Positions 1-6,919 of a stretch of 7,727 bases of DNA are shown here, in pieces. A program made the translations under genes and the position numbers. Source of the DNA: Anaerolineae bacterium (GTDB lineage: Bacteria > Chloroflexota > Anaerolineae > B4-G1 > SLSP01). The notes below the pieces were generated by a model. That model saw only the letters and a list, made by a program, of their open reading frames with translations, was not told the DNA's origin and made no database searches. The stretch lies in NCBI GenBank assembly GCA_016934645.1, contig JAFGSL010000275.1, positions 1-7,727 of the forward strand, written 5' to 3'. Numbering within the stretch: the stretch's first letter is position 1; every line of letters starts with the position of its first letter.

Positions 1-1386
1 AAGGGCATGCTCACCGTCTCGCAGGTTGAAGGCACACAGCTTATCACCATCGCCGCCCAGGGTCACGACCCGGCGCTGGTCAAGGCGTTGGTGGAGACGG
101 TCGCGCAGGTCTTTATCGAGCATCAAACCAGCGAGCAGGAAGCGCGCTACCAGTCCCGGCTTGCGGAGATGGAGGCACAGGCCGCAGCGCTGGAGACATC
201 ACTCGAGGAGACACAGAAAAGCATTACGGGGATGGGCGATCCGGAAGAGCTGCCGGACTTTGCCCGCCTGGAACTGGCCCAACTGGAAACGCAGCGTGCC
301 AACCAGCAGACGCGGCTGGCGGTTTTGTTGCAAAGCGCGGAGGAACTGCGGCTGTCGATGACGCGCTACATCACACGCATTTCGGTTTTCGCACCGGCAG
401 AACTGCCTGCCGCCCCCATCGGCTCTCAAAAGATGCGCAATATTCTGCTGGCGGCGGCCGTCGGCCTGATGGCCGGCGTGGGCCTGGCCTTCCTCATCGA
501 CTACCTCGATGACACGGTCCGCACACCGGACGATATCAAGCGCGTGCTGCCGATCAGCGTGTTGGGCATTGTGCCGTACCTGGGAAAAAATGGCGCGCAG
601 GACAAAGTTGTGGTGGCCAAACATCCCCTGCGCCCCGCCGCAGAGGCATTTCGCAACCTGCGGACCAGCATCCAGTTCACCAACCTCGACGAGCCACCGA
701 GCACGCTCCTGGTGACCAGCCCGCAGCCCACCGATGGCAAGTCGTTCACGGCGGCCAATCTCGCGGCGGTGATCGCGCAGGGGGGCAAGTCGGTGATCCT
801 GGTCGATGCCGACCTGCGCCACCCCACCCTGCACCACACCTTCAACCTCCCCCTCGAGCCGGGCCTCACCGAAGCGTTGCTCGCCGTCGAAGACCGCCCC
901 CGCGCCGTGCGCCAAACGGACGTGGAAAACCTGCGCCTGGTCTCCGTCGGTTCACGGGCGCCGGATTCAACGGAGCTTTTGGCCTCGCAGACGTTCAAAC
1001 ACTTTATCGCCGAGCTGCGCGAACAGGCCGACATGGTGGTCCTGGACAGCCCGCCGGTACTGGCCGTCTCCGACGCGGCGGTGCTCTCCACCATAGTGGA
1101 CGGCGTCGTCTTGGTGGCGGACAGTGCAAAAACCCGCATCCCGGCTGCCGTGCAGGCCGCCGAGCGCATCGCCAGCGTGGGTGGGGTGATCCTGGGCGTG
1201 GTGCTCAACCGTGTAAAAGCGCGCAGCGGCGGGTATTACTATTATTACTATTACCACGATTACACGGATAACGGGCGGCGTGGCCCCTTCGACTGGCTGA
1301 CAAGGCGCAAGCATAGGCATCATCGCAGGCAAGCGGATAGCGGTCAGCCGTCAGTGGCCAGCGATCAGCCAGAGCTGACAGCTTAG
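1..1386 (+). CDS. Polysaccharide co-polymerase / BY-type tyrosine autokinase (Wzc-like), 5' partial
   Basis: The reading frame is open to the first base of the window, so the N-terminus, including the first membrane segment of the Wzz domain, lies outside. The first Met is at base 7, and residues below count from it. Visible parts in order: the end of a Wzz domain, a coiled coil (about 40-115), a Pro-rich stretch and a second membrane segment (about 143-165). The kinase follows, with an EX2RX2R oligomerisation motif (EAFRNLR, 213-219), Walker A (SPQPTDGKS, Lys245), Walker A' (ILVDADLRHP, 264-273) and Walker B (VVLDSPP, 344-350). The tail has seven consecutive tyrosines (410-416) plus Tyr419, the usual autophosphorylation cluster. 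In this family, cycles of tail phosphorylation control polysaccharide chain length and export at the cytoplasmic membrane. All kinase motifs are intact, so it is probably active. A basic stretch (433-441) and a low-complexity end follow the tyrosines. Family assignment is firm; the polymer made is unknown. Confidence 0.93.
   Translation, partial: KGMLTVSQVEGTQLITIAAQGHDPALVKALVETVAQVFIEHQTSEQEARYQSRLAEMEAQAAALETSLEETQKSITGMGDPEELPDFARLELAQLETQRANQQTRLAVLLQSAEELRLSMTRYITRISVFAPAELPAAPIGSQKMRNILLAAAVGLMAGVGLAFLIDYLDDTVRTPDDIKRVLPISVLGIVPYLGKNGAQDKVVVAKHPLRPAAEAFRNLRTSIQFTNLDEPPSTLLVTSPQPTDGKSFTAANLAAVIAQGGKSVILVDADLRHPTLHHTFNLPLEPGLTEALLAVEDRPRAVRQTDVENLRLVSVGSRAPDSTELLASQTFKHFIAELREQADMVVLDSPPVLAVSDAAVLSTIVDGVVLVADSAKTRIPAAVQAAERIASVGGVILGVVLNRVKARSGGYYYYYYYHDYTDNGRRGPFDWLTRRKHRHHRRQADSGQPSVASDQPELTA
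1336..1384. repeat. Degenerate GTCAGC/GATCAGC simple repeat running into the kinase stop codon
   Basis: The last 16 or so codons of the kinase are built from variants of a short unit: agcggtcagc, cgtcagtggcc, agcgatcagcc and agagctgacagc. A related piece (gaactgaaagctgactgct) recurs in the intergenic region near 1495-1513. This resembles the short intergenic CAGCTGAC-type repeats seen in some bacterial genomes. The peptide it encodes (SGQPSVASDQPELTA) has no domain character. I infer that the repeat invaded or extended the 3' end of the gene. Confidence 0.4.
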
Positions 1387-1411
1387 GACTTACGTAGACA
1401 TGACTTTTTTC

Positions 1412-1468
1412 ACCGCAGAGGCCGCCGAGAAACTATAAATTCTCTGCGCTCTCAGCGTTCTCGGCGGT
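1412..1468. repeat. Imperfect inverted repeat of the 'CCGCAGAG...CTCTGCGG' intergenic type
   Basis: The left arm (accgcagaggccgccgagaa, 1412-1431) faces a longer right arm (1440-1468, ending ttctcggcggt) across an 8-base centre. The arms pair at both ends, with an insertion in the right arm. Read on the minus strand, the right half translates as TAENAESAENL, a signature of a repeat family dispersed through many bacterial genomes. It occupies most of the 152-nt gap between the kinase and adaptor genes. It has no clear T-tract downstream, so I call it a repeat rather than a terminator. Confidence 0.6.
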
Positions 1469-1538
1469 AAATTCAGATGACTTGTGGAAATCCTGAACTG
1501 AAAGCTGACTGCTACAAACAAATATTGGAGTTGAAACA

Positions 1539-2816
1539 TTGAAATCGTATAAATTCCTTATCGTGATTGGACTCGCCATACTGTTGCTCGTCGCTTGCCA
1601 GCAACCGGCGATGGAGGCCGTCCCGACCTTTGTGCCGCCGACGCCCGTGCCCACCGCCAGCGTGCAGGCCTCCTCGACCATGACGACTACCGTCGTCTCA
1701 GGCACTATAGTGGATGCGCTCGAAACGCGTGGGCGGATCGAGGCCCGGCGCGAAACCAACCTCGTGTTTCCCCTCGGCGGCACGTTGAAAGGGCTGTACG
1801 TTGCCCCCGGCGACCAGGTGACACAGGGACAGCTCTTGGCCGAATTGAGCGCCGTAGCGATTGAGAGCGAACTGCTCGAGCGCCGTTACGCGCTCGACAT
1901 CGCCCAGCTCCGGCTGGCGCAGACCGAACTGGTCTCACAAACGCAGACCAGCGCGGTTGGGGCGGCGATCGGCATCGCCAACGCCGCCTACAATCAGGTC
2001 CTGCTGCAGAATGAGCAGGCCATCGTCAACGCCCAGTTGAGCGCGGAGCGCTGCCGGCGCACGGCGAAGGACGATCTGGATTACCGGGAGTGCGATCTCT
2101 ACGTCCCCCAGGCGGAGGCGAGAGCGGAAGTCGCCGAGGCGTTGGCCGCAGCGCAATTGTACGCAGCCAGGCTGGCGTGGGGCTCAACCCGGTCCATGCA
2201 AAACCTGGACTACTCCATCGCCCAGATCGAGTATGCCCAGGCCGAGATGCTCTATTTGCAGGCGGCCCAGCACGTGACCGACACGCAGTTGAGCGCGCCG
2301 TTTTCCGGCGTGCTGCTGTCGGTCGAAAAACGGGTCGGCGAGGGGGTCAGCGCCTACGAACCGGTCGGCGTTCTGTCCGATCCAAGCGAACTGTGGGCCA
2401 TCGCCACCATCTACGAACAAGATGCATATCGCGTCGCCATTGGGCAGCGCGTCGAACTGGTGCTGGATGCCTATCTGGATCGCACGTACTACGGCACGGT
2501 TCTGCAAATCGCCAGCCAGGCCGTGCTGTGGCAGGGAAAGTGGGCTTACGATGTGACCATCGTCTTTGACGAGGATCAGGACATCCCCGCCACCATGCGC
2601 ATGGGCGCCGACATCAAGATTGTCGTGCGCAGCAAAGAGAACGTGCTGCTCATTCCCACGCAGGCCATCCTGCTGAGTGGCGGGCGAGAATACGTGGAAC
2701 TCGTGCAAGCCAATGGCGCGGTGCAACAGGTCGAGATCCAGACTGGCCTCTCCACCGGCAGCGAAACTGAAGTCGTCTCCGGACTAGAGGCCGGTCAAGT
2801 TATCCGCATCCCGTGA
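1539..2816 (+). CDS. Lipoprotein HlyD/RND-type periplasmic adaptor (membrane fusion protein)
   Basis: The start is TTG, preceded at 8 nt by TTGGAG (1525-1530). This start yields a proper lipoprotein signal: a short basic N-terminus, a hydrophobic stretch, then the lipobox LVAC with Cys20. A Pro/Thr-rich linker (about 29-45) follows. The first half of a lipoyl-like barrel-sandwich spans about 75-103 (FPLGGTLKGLYVAPGDQVTQGQ). A long alpha-helical hairpin (about 105-248) contains two cysteines, Cys172 and Cys185, near its likely tip. The second lipoyl half is about 251-270 (LSAPFSGVLLSVEKRVGEG), then a beta-barrel and a C-terminal domain ending GLEAGQVIRIP. Such adaptors normally link an inner-membrane ABC or RND transporter to export. 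No transporter gene is adjacent here; the next genes encode a TPR-like and a DUF4012 protein. If the host is a Chloroflexota member without a classic outer membrane, the lipid anchor would hold it on the outer face of the cytoplasmic membrane. Its position after the kinase suggests a role in polymer export or assembly, which is an inference. Confidence 0.85.
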   Translation: MKSYKFLIVIGLAILLLVACQQPAMEAVPTFVPPTPVPTASVQASSTMTTTVVSGTIVDALETRGRIEARRETNLVFPLGGTLKGLYVAPGDQVTQGQLLAELSAVAIESELLERRYALDIAQLRLAQTELVSQTQTSAVGAAIGIANAAYNQVLLQNEQAIVNAQLSAERCRRTAKDDLDYRECDLYVPQAEARAEVAEALAAAQLYAARLAWGSTRSMQNLDYSIAQIEYAQAEMLYLQAAQHVTDTQLSAPFSGVLLSVEKRVGEGVSAYEPVGVLSDPSELWAIATIYEQDAYRVAIGQRVELVLDAYLDRTYYGTVLQIASQAVLWQGKWAYDVTIVFDEDQDIPATMRMGADIKIVVRSKENVLLIPTQAILLSGGREYVELVQANGAVQQVEIQTGLSTGSETEVVSGLEAGQVIRIP

Positions 2817-2826
2817 TTGGCAGCCT

Positions 2827-3180
2827 ATGAACCGTGACCGGCTCTGTTTAGCAGTGCACGGCTTAATTCTGGCCGGTATCGTTTTGCTGGTGATCTGGCC
2901 ACTCCATCCTGTCGCGATCTCCTGGGGCTATACCGTCGCCGGGAGCTACGTGTTACAGCGCCTAGAGCACGCCCAAGACCTTCTGCCGGAAGCTCGTTAC
3001 GCGCAAGCCACCCAGGCTGGCCAGTTGTTCCAGACTGCGCTGGCGTGGGACCCTCTCAACCACAGCGCCTACGCCAACCTGGCCGCCGTTTATATGGTGT
3101 GGGACGACAGCACCTCCGCAGCCCGTGCCCTGGCACGCGTCGCCATCCTGGCACCACGCGCCCAGGATACCGCCCCATGA
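2827..3180 (+). CDS. Small membrane-anchored TPR-like protein
   Basis: This 117-aa protein has an N-terminal hydrophobic segment (about 9-26), probably an uncleaved membrane anchor. A short helical region follows, reading as one to two degenerate TPR units at about 58-110 (FQTALAWDPLNHSAYANLAAVY, then ARALARVAILAP). The WDPLN and LAP turns and the Ala/Leu spacing are typical of TPRs. It starts 10 nt after the adaptor stop with only a weak ribosome site, and its TGA overlaps the next ATG. It is therefore probably translationally coupled within an operon. TPR proteins generally act as protein-protein scaffolds; likely partners are the adjacent adaptor or DUF4012 protein, but this is inferred from context. 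The ORF could be called hypothetical, yet the tight packing and hydrophobic N-terminus support a real gene. Confidence 0.75.
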   Translation: MNRDRLCLAVHGLILAGIVLLVIWPLHPVAISWGYTVAGSYVLQRLEHAQDLLPEARYAQATQAGQLFQTALAWDPLNHSAYANLAAVYMVWDDSTSAARALARVAILAPRAQDTAP

Positions 3181-5189
3181 ACCAAGAGAACGGCATGGCG
3201 ACACACCCACGCCCCCATACTCGCATACGCGCATGGCGTTGGTTTCTCATTGCCGATCTGGTACTGCTCCTCGTCGGCGGCGGGACAAAGGCCGTTCGCG
3301 CGTGGCGGTGGCAGCACGTACTACAGAACGATGTGGCGGCGTTGCATGCCTTGCTCCAGGATGACCTCGGCATATCGCTTGAGTCGCCTGCCTCCATGCC
3401 TTGGACGCCCGCCGAACTGCTGACCCTCATCCACGATGACCTGCGCGGCTTTCAGGCGGAATTCGCCTTTTTCATCGACATAGCGCCACATCTCCGTTGG
3501 CTGCCGCGTTATGGCGGGGATCTAGCCGCAGCACCCGCGCTCCTGACGATAGCGCTCGACCTGAGCGAAAATGGCGCACAACTGTCGCAGGCCCTGGAAC
3601 CGCTACTCCTATCGCGGGATGAGACCCAGACACAAACCCTGGAGACAGCCATGGCCCTGCTGCGCCAGGCGCAACCGCAGTTGGAGAGTACAGCGCGCGC
3701 GTTGGAGCGCGTGCAACACACGCGGGATACGCTGGAGACGGATGCGCTCTCTCCACGTCTCGCCGGATGGATCGCCCCATTGGATCATTACGTGCCGCTT
3801 CTGCAGCGGGGCGTGCAGGGCGCTTTGCTGTTGCCCAAACTGCTCGGCGATACTGAGCTGCACACCTACCTGCTGTTGGTGCAGAATGAGGATGAACTGC
3901 GTCCAACGGGCGGCTTTTTGACCGGTGTAGCACGGGTCGCGGTGCGCGAGGGGCGCATTGAACACCTGTACTTCGAAAACAGCGCCGAGGTAACCGACTT
4001 CAAGCGTCCCTATCCCGATCCACCCGCGCCCCTGCTGGAAATCATGGGCCTGGAGCTGTGGGTCTTCCACGACAGCAACTGGAGCCCCGACTTTCCCACC
4101 TCAGCACGGCAGGCGGTCGCCTTCTACCAACAGCGTTACGAGACGCCGATTGACGGCGTGCTGGCGGTCGACCAGGAAGCCTTCCGGCGCATGGTGGAAG
4201 TCCTGCAACCCCTCGACATCCCGAGCTACCCCAACCCGATCACGGCCAGCAACATCCTCGCGGCTTTACGACAGTCCAGGGATATGCCGCTGGAAGATGA
4301 TCCCGTCGCAGCCTGGGAACGGCGGCACAAAGTGATTTTGGAAGACCTGCTCACAGCCGTCATCGACAAAGTGCAGCACCAGCCCGAGACCGTCGATTTC
4401 ATCCGGTTGGGCATGGCCGTGATTGAAGCGTTCGAAGAACGCCATATGTTCGCTTACGCGCTGCAGGATGACGATCTGGCCACGCTGTTGGGCGAAACCC
4501 GGTGGGATGGCGCGCTGTATGCGGGCGAAGGCGATTACTTGATGGTGGTAGACGCCAACCTGGGCTACAGCAAGGTCAATCCATACATTGCGGCAAGCTT
4601 GGGATATGCCGTGGACCTGCGTGACCCGCAACAGCCGCAAGCCTTTTTGACCCTACAGTACCAGCACAATGGCCCGCGCACGAGCGAACCCTGCTATCAT
4701 TTCTACAAACCGCCCATGTTGACCTACGAGTCCCTGATGCAGCAGTGCTATTGGGATTACGTGCGCGTCTATGTGCCGGAAGGCACCCAACCGCTCAGCG
4801 CGACGCCGAACCCCATCCCGGGGGACTTGCTGGTGACGGGCAATGCGCGCTCCGGTGAAGCGGAAATTCTGGCACCTGAGGCCGGTAAAACCGTCCTCGC
4901 CACATTTTTTGTGCTGCCACCAGGCCAACGCGCCGAGACACGCATGATCTACCTATTACCGCCAGACGTGATCCAACAGAAAGAGGAGACCCTGCACTAT
5001 CGTCTCTACGTTCAAAAACAAGGCGGCAAACTCGCCGTACCGATCCAAGTTTCCCTGTATCTCCCTCCCGATACCACCGCCATCCACAGCAATATCCCCT
5101 ACGCCAGGGCTGCAGATAACGACACCCACATCATTTATATCCTCAACCTTGAAACCGACTTGCAATTGAGTGTCGATATCGCACGGTAG
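3177..5189 (+). CDS. DUF4012 domain-containing protein
   Basis: I chose the ATG at 3177 because it overlaps the upstream TGA as ATGA, which is typical of coupled operon genes. The frame extends 44 codons further upstream to an ATG at 3045, but those codons lie inside the TPR gene and look non-native. A second ATG at 3195 is possible. The 670-aa product has a basic N-terminus and one membrane segment (about 20-36), followed by a helical, probably extracytoplasmic region to about 225. DUF4012 hallmarks follow: LLLVQNEDELRPTGGF (232-247), a WSPDFPTSA segment (302-310), DGVLAVDQEAF (326-336), DYLMVVDANLGYSKVNPYI (453-471) and a YVRVYVPEG segment (528-536). The C-terminal part is beta-rich. DUF4012 proteins occur near polysaccharide and surface gene clusters in several phyla. 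Their biochemical role is not known to me. The clustering with a Wzc-like kinase suggests surface-polymer assembly or attachment. Confidence 0.88.
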   Translation: MNQENGMATHPRPHTRIRAWRWFLIADLVLLLVGGGTKAVRAWRWQHVLQNDVAALHALLQDDLGISLESPASMPWTPAELLTLIHDDLRGFQAEFAFFIDIAPHLRWLPRYGGDLAAAPALLTIALDLSENGAQLSQALEPLLLSRDETQTQTLETAMALLRQAQPQLESTARALERVQHTRDTLETDALSPRLAGWIAPLDHYVPLLQRGVQGALLLPKLLGDTELHTYLLLVQNEDELRPTGGFLTGVARVAVREGRIEHLYFENSAEVTDFKRPYPDPPAPLLEIMGLELWVFHDSNWSPDFPTSARQAVAFYQQRYETPIDGVLAVDQEAFRRMVEVLQPLDIPSYPNPITASNILAALRQSRDMPLEDDPVAAWERRHKVILEDLLTAVIDKVQHQPETVDFIRLGMAVIEAFEERHMFAYALQDDDLATLLGETRWDGALYAGEGDYLMVVDANLGYSKVNPYIAASLGYAVDLRDPQQPQAFLTLQYQHNGPRTSEPCYHFYKPPMLTYESLMQQCYWDYVRVYVPEGTQPLSATPNPIPGDLLVTGNARSGEAEILAPEAGKTVLATFFVLPPGQRAETRMIYLLPPDVIQQKEETLHYRLYVQKQGGKLAVPIQVSLYLPPDTTAIHSNIPYARAADNDTHIIYILNLETDLQLSVDIAR

Positions 5190-5222
5190 ACGAGACATCC
5201 CTGTACTGCACTTTTAGAAGTG

Positions 5223-5265
5223 GTGTTTTTTCGTTTGCGGGCATAGCCCGCAAACGAAAAAACAC
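5223..5265. repeat. Perfect 20-bp-stem palindrome with ATA loop
   Basis: The left arm (gtgttttttcgtttgcgggc, 5223-5242) is the exact reverse complement of the right arm (gcccgcaaacgaaaaaacac, 5246-5265), with a 3-nt loop. It lies 33 nt after the DUF4012 stop and 16 nt before the AGGAGG of the DUF3788 gene. The run of six T is on the 5' side and six A on the 3' side, the reverse of a classical intrinsic terminator. It may be a REP-like or MITE-like element, or an RNA hairpin that separates the two transcripts. Confidence 0.85.
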
Positions 5266-5281
5266 TCTCTACTATGCACAA

Positions 5282-5287
5282 AGGAGG
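5282..5287 (+). promoter_or_regulatory. Ribosome-binding site fixing the DUF3788 start
   Basis: A perfect AGGAGG sits 7 nt before the ATG at 5295. It rules out the earlier in-frame ATG at 5274, which lies upstream of the site. Confidence 0.85.
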
Positions 5288-5294
5288 CCATACT

Positions 5295-5747
5295 ATGAGC
5301 ATCGGAGCATTGACAGACAAGAAACAACAGCCGACTGAGAAGGAGATTCTCGCTATGATCGGCCCGAAGCTGCCACTTTGGGAAGAACTCATCCAGCATA
5401 TCAGGGAGAATTATCCGGCAGAAGAGGATTTTAAGTTCCTGTACGGCAAGAAGTATGGATGGGCATTGCGGTTCCGCATCCGTAGGCAACTGCTGACATC
5501 GCTCTATCCAACTGCCGGCGGGTTTACCGCTCAGGTGAACCTCAGTCCCGAAGCCGTTGAGCAAGCGTTAGCCATGCAGCCCGGCAAAAATGTGCGAGAC
5601 GCGATTGACAGAGCGCATCCCTACCCTGAAGGACGGTGGCTGTTCATTCCGGTTGAGTCGGCGGATGACGTTCAAGACATCAAACGATTGCTGGCACTGC
5701 GGGCTAAAACAAAGCGACTTATCAAAGATACGGCCAAAAAGTTGTAA
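5295..5747 (+). CDS. DUF3788 family protein
   Basis: This 150-aa soluble protein starts at the ATG set by the upstream AGGAGG. It matches the DUF3788 pattern: PLWEELIQHI (27-36), YGKKYGWALRFR (50-61), a hydrophobic LYPTAGGFTAQVNL stretch (70-83), and YPEGRWLFIPV (110-120) followed by a helix containing DVQDIKRLLALR (125-136). The length is normal for the family. There is no signal peptide or membrane segment, so it should be cytoplasmic. Members are small stand-alone proteins of unknown biochemical function. It is transcribed in the same direction as its neighbours but separated from the surface cluster by a strong palindrome, and from the GH43 gene by 93 nt, so it may form its own unit. Base composition looks more AT-rich than in the preceding cluster, consistent with separate acquisition. 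Confidence 0.83.
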   Translation: MSIGALTDKKQQPTEKEILAMIGPKLPLWEELIQHIRENYPAEEDFKFLYGKKYGWALRFRIRRQLLTSLYPTAGGFTAQVNLSPEAVEQALAMQPGKNVRDAIDRAHPYPEGRWLFIPVESADDVQDIKRLLALRAKTKRLIKDTAKKL

Positions 5748-5827
5748 ATTTTGTAATTTGCGGTATGCTAACAGAATGGGTAAGTGTTAAGCGCCCGCAC
5801 AAAACGATACGGTATGCCTTGCCCCAC

Positions 5828-5833
5828 AGGAGG
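5828..5833 (+). promoter_or_regulatory. Ribosome-binding site fixing the GH43 start
   Basis: A perfect AGGAGG sits 7 nt before the ATG at 5841, in the same ten-base context (AGGAGGCCAT) as the DUF3788 leader. It excludes the earlier in-frame ATGs at 5784 and 5814. An out-of-frame ATG at 5836 lies between the site and the chosen start. Confidence 0.85.
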
Positions 5834-5840
5834 CCATGCA

Positions 5841-6806
5841 ATGGACATCATGAAAAAACCGCTGGTAGCCCATATCTACACTGCCGATCCTTCCGCACAC
5901 GTTTATGAAGGTCGCTTGTATATCTATGTGTCGCATGATCTGAACCATGACAACCCAATAGATGACATCGGCGATCAATACGATATGGTCGACCACTACG
6001 TCTTTTCGATGGAAGATATGAATTCGCTGCCGGTGGATCATGGAGAAATTCTGCACGTCAACGATGTCCCCTGGGCCGAAAAACAAATGTGGGCACCCGA
6101 CGCTGCCTTCAAGAACGACACATACTATTTCTACTTCCCGGCAAAGGATGGCGAAGGCCTCTTTCGCATCGGCGTGGCCACCAGCCCATCGCCGGCCGGA
6201 CCGTTTGCTCCTGAGCCGTCATTCATACCCGGCACCTTCAGCATTGATCCCTGTGTTTTTATCGATGACGATGAACAGGCCTACCTGTACTATGGCGGGT
6301 TGTGGGGCGGGCAACTTCAAAACTGGCGCACAGGAACCTTTAATCCTGATAGCACGGAACCCGACGACGACGAACCCGCGCTAGGTCCCCGCGTGGGGAA
6401 ACTGTCGGAGGATATGCTGAGCTTCGCTGGCCCCGTCGACGAAATCTCCGTCGTCGATCAAGACGGCCAACCGCTACTCGCCGGCGACCGTGACCGGCGC
6501 TACTTCGAAGGCCCCTGGGTACATAGATACAACGGCGTCTACTATCTCTCTTATTCAACCGGTGACACCCACTTCATCGTCTACGCCACCAGCGACAGAC
6601 CAACCGGGCCTTTTGTGTATCGTGGGCGTATCCTAAATCCAGTGGTAGGATGGACAACACACCACTCCATTGTCGAGTTTGAAGGGCGTTGGTACCTCTT
6701 CTATCACGACGCCTCGCTTTCAGGGGGCACCGACAACAAGCGCTGCATCAAAGTTGCAGAACTATTCTACAATGCAGATGGTAGCATTGCGTTGATCGAT
6801 CCCTGA
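5841..6806 (+). CDS. Glycoside hydrolase family 43 (beta-xylosidase / alpha-arabinofuranosidase type)
   Basis: The 321-aa protein is a single five-bladed beta-propeller catalytic domain of ordinary length, without an accessory beta-sandwich. The three GH43 acidic residues are visible: Asp16 in YTADPSAHVYEG (general base), Asp136 in FSIDPCVF (pKa modulator) and Glu223 in YFEGPWVHRYNG (general acid). Other conserved blocks are QMWAPDAAFKND (82-93), GLWGGQLQNWRTG (153-165), the His pair of GWTTHHSIVEFEG (270-282) and WYLFYHD (284-290). There is no signal peptide, so it should act in the cytoplasm on imported oligosaccharides, releasing xylose or arabinose by inversion. No sugar transporter or pentose catabolism gene is adjacent, so the substrate cannot be set from context. 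The start is fixed by AGGAGG; the upstream in-frame codons look non-native. Family assignment is firm, substrate assignment is not. Confidence 0.92.
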   Translation: MDIMKKPLVAHIYTADPSAHVYEGRLYIYVSHDLNHDNPIDDIGDQYDMVDHYVFSMEDMNSLPVDHGEILHVNDVPWAEKQMWAPDAAFKNDTYYFYFPAKDGEGLFRIGVATSPSPAGPFAPEPSFIPGTFSIDPCVFIDDDEQAYLYYGGLWGGQLQNWRTGTFNPDSTEPDDDEPALGPRVGKLSEDMLSFAGPVDEISVVDQDGQPLLAGDRDRRYFEGPWVHRYNGVYYLSYSTGDTHFIVYATSDRPTGPFVYRGRILNPVVGWTTHHSIVEFEGRWYLFYHDASLSGGTDNKRCIKVAELFYNADGSIALIDP

Positions 6807-6860
6807 TGCGTTTAGGGATCAATGGGAAAAATCGTAGCTTTAGCCAGTACAAATACAATG

Positions 6861-6894
6861 ACGCTGCGGCAGATGATGGCATCTGCCGCAGCGT
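6861..6894. terminator. Probable bidirectional terminator hairpin between convergent genes
   Basis: Arms acgctgcggcagatg (6861-6875) and catctgccgcagcgt (6880-6894) pair perfectly over 15 bp around an ATGG loop. The hairpin lies 54 nt after the GH43 stop and 25 nt after the stop of the minus-strand gene, the place where both transcripts should end. Downstream T-tracts are weak on both strands (tttgctaat on +, cattgtattt on -). A short upstream hairpin (gatccct / agggatc, 6798-6820) overlaps the GH43 stop. Confidence 0.75.
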
Positions 6895-6919
6895 TTGCTA
6901 ATATGGGAGTGACGTTAAC

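Noticed and set aside
501..1208. Long open frames on the minus strand opposite the kinase gene
   Set aside because: They are antisense shadows of a GC-rich gene whose + strand product carries all kinase motifs.
1433..1783. Minus-strand frame containing TAENAESAENL
   Set aside because: The peptide is the translation of an intergenic repeat, and the rest is antisense to the adaptor gene.
3045..3176. Upstream extension of the DUF4012 frame to an ATG at 3045
   Set aside because: The extra 44 codons lie inside the TPR gene, encode an Arg/Pro-rich peptide typical of an out-of-frame reading, and the ATGA overlap at 3177 gives a better start.
3472..3933. Minus-strand frames opposite the DUF4012 gene
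   Set aside because: Compositionally biased Arg/Ala/Pro products without ribosome sites, opposite a clear coding gene.
5742..5768. Possible promoter (TTGTAA, 16 nt, TATGCT) before the GH43 gene
   Set aside because: Both boxes match the consensus at only four of six bases, and the first overlaps the DUF3788 stop codon, so I would not annotate it.
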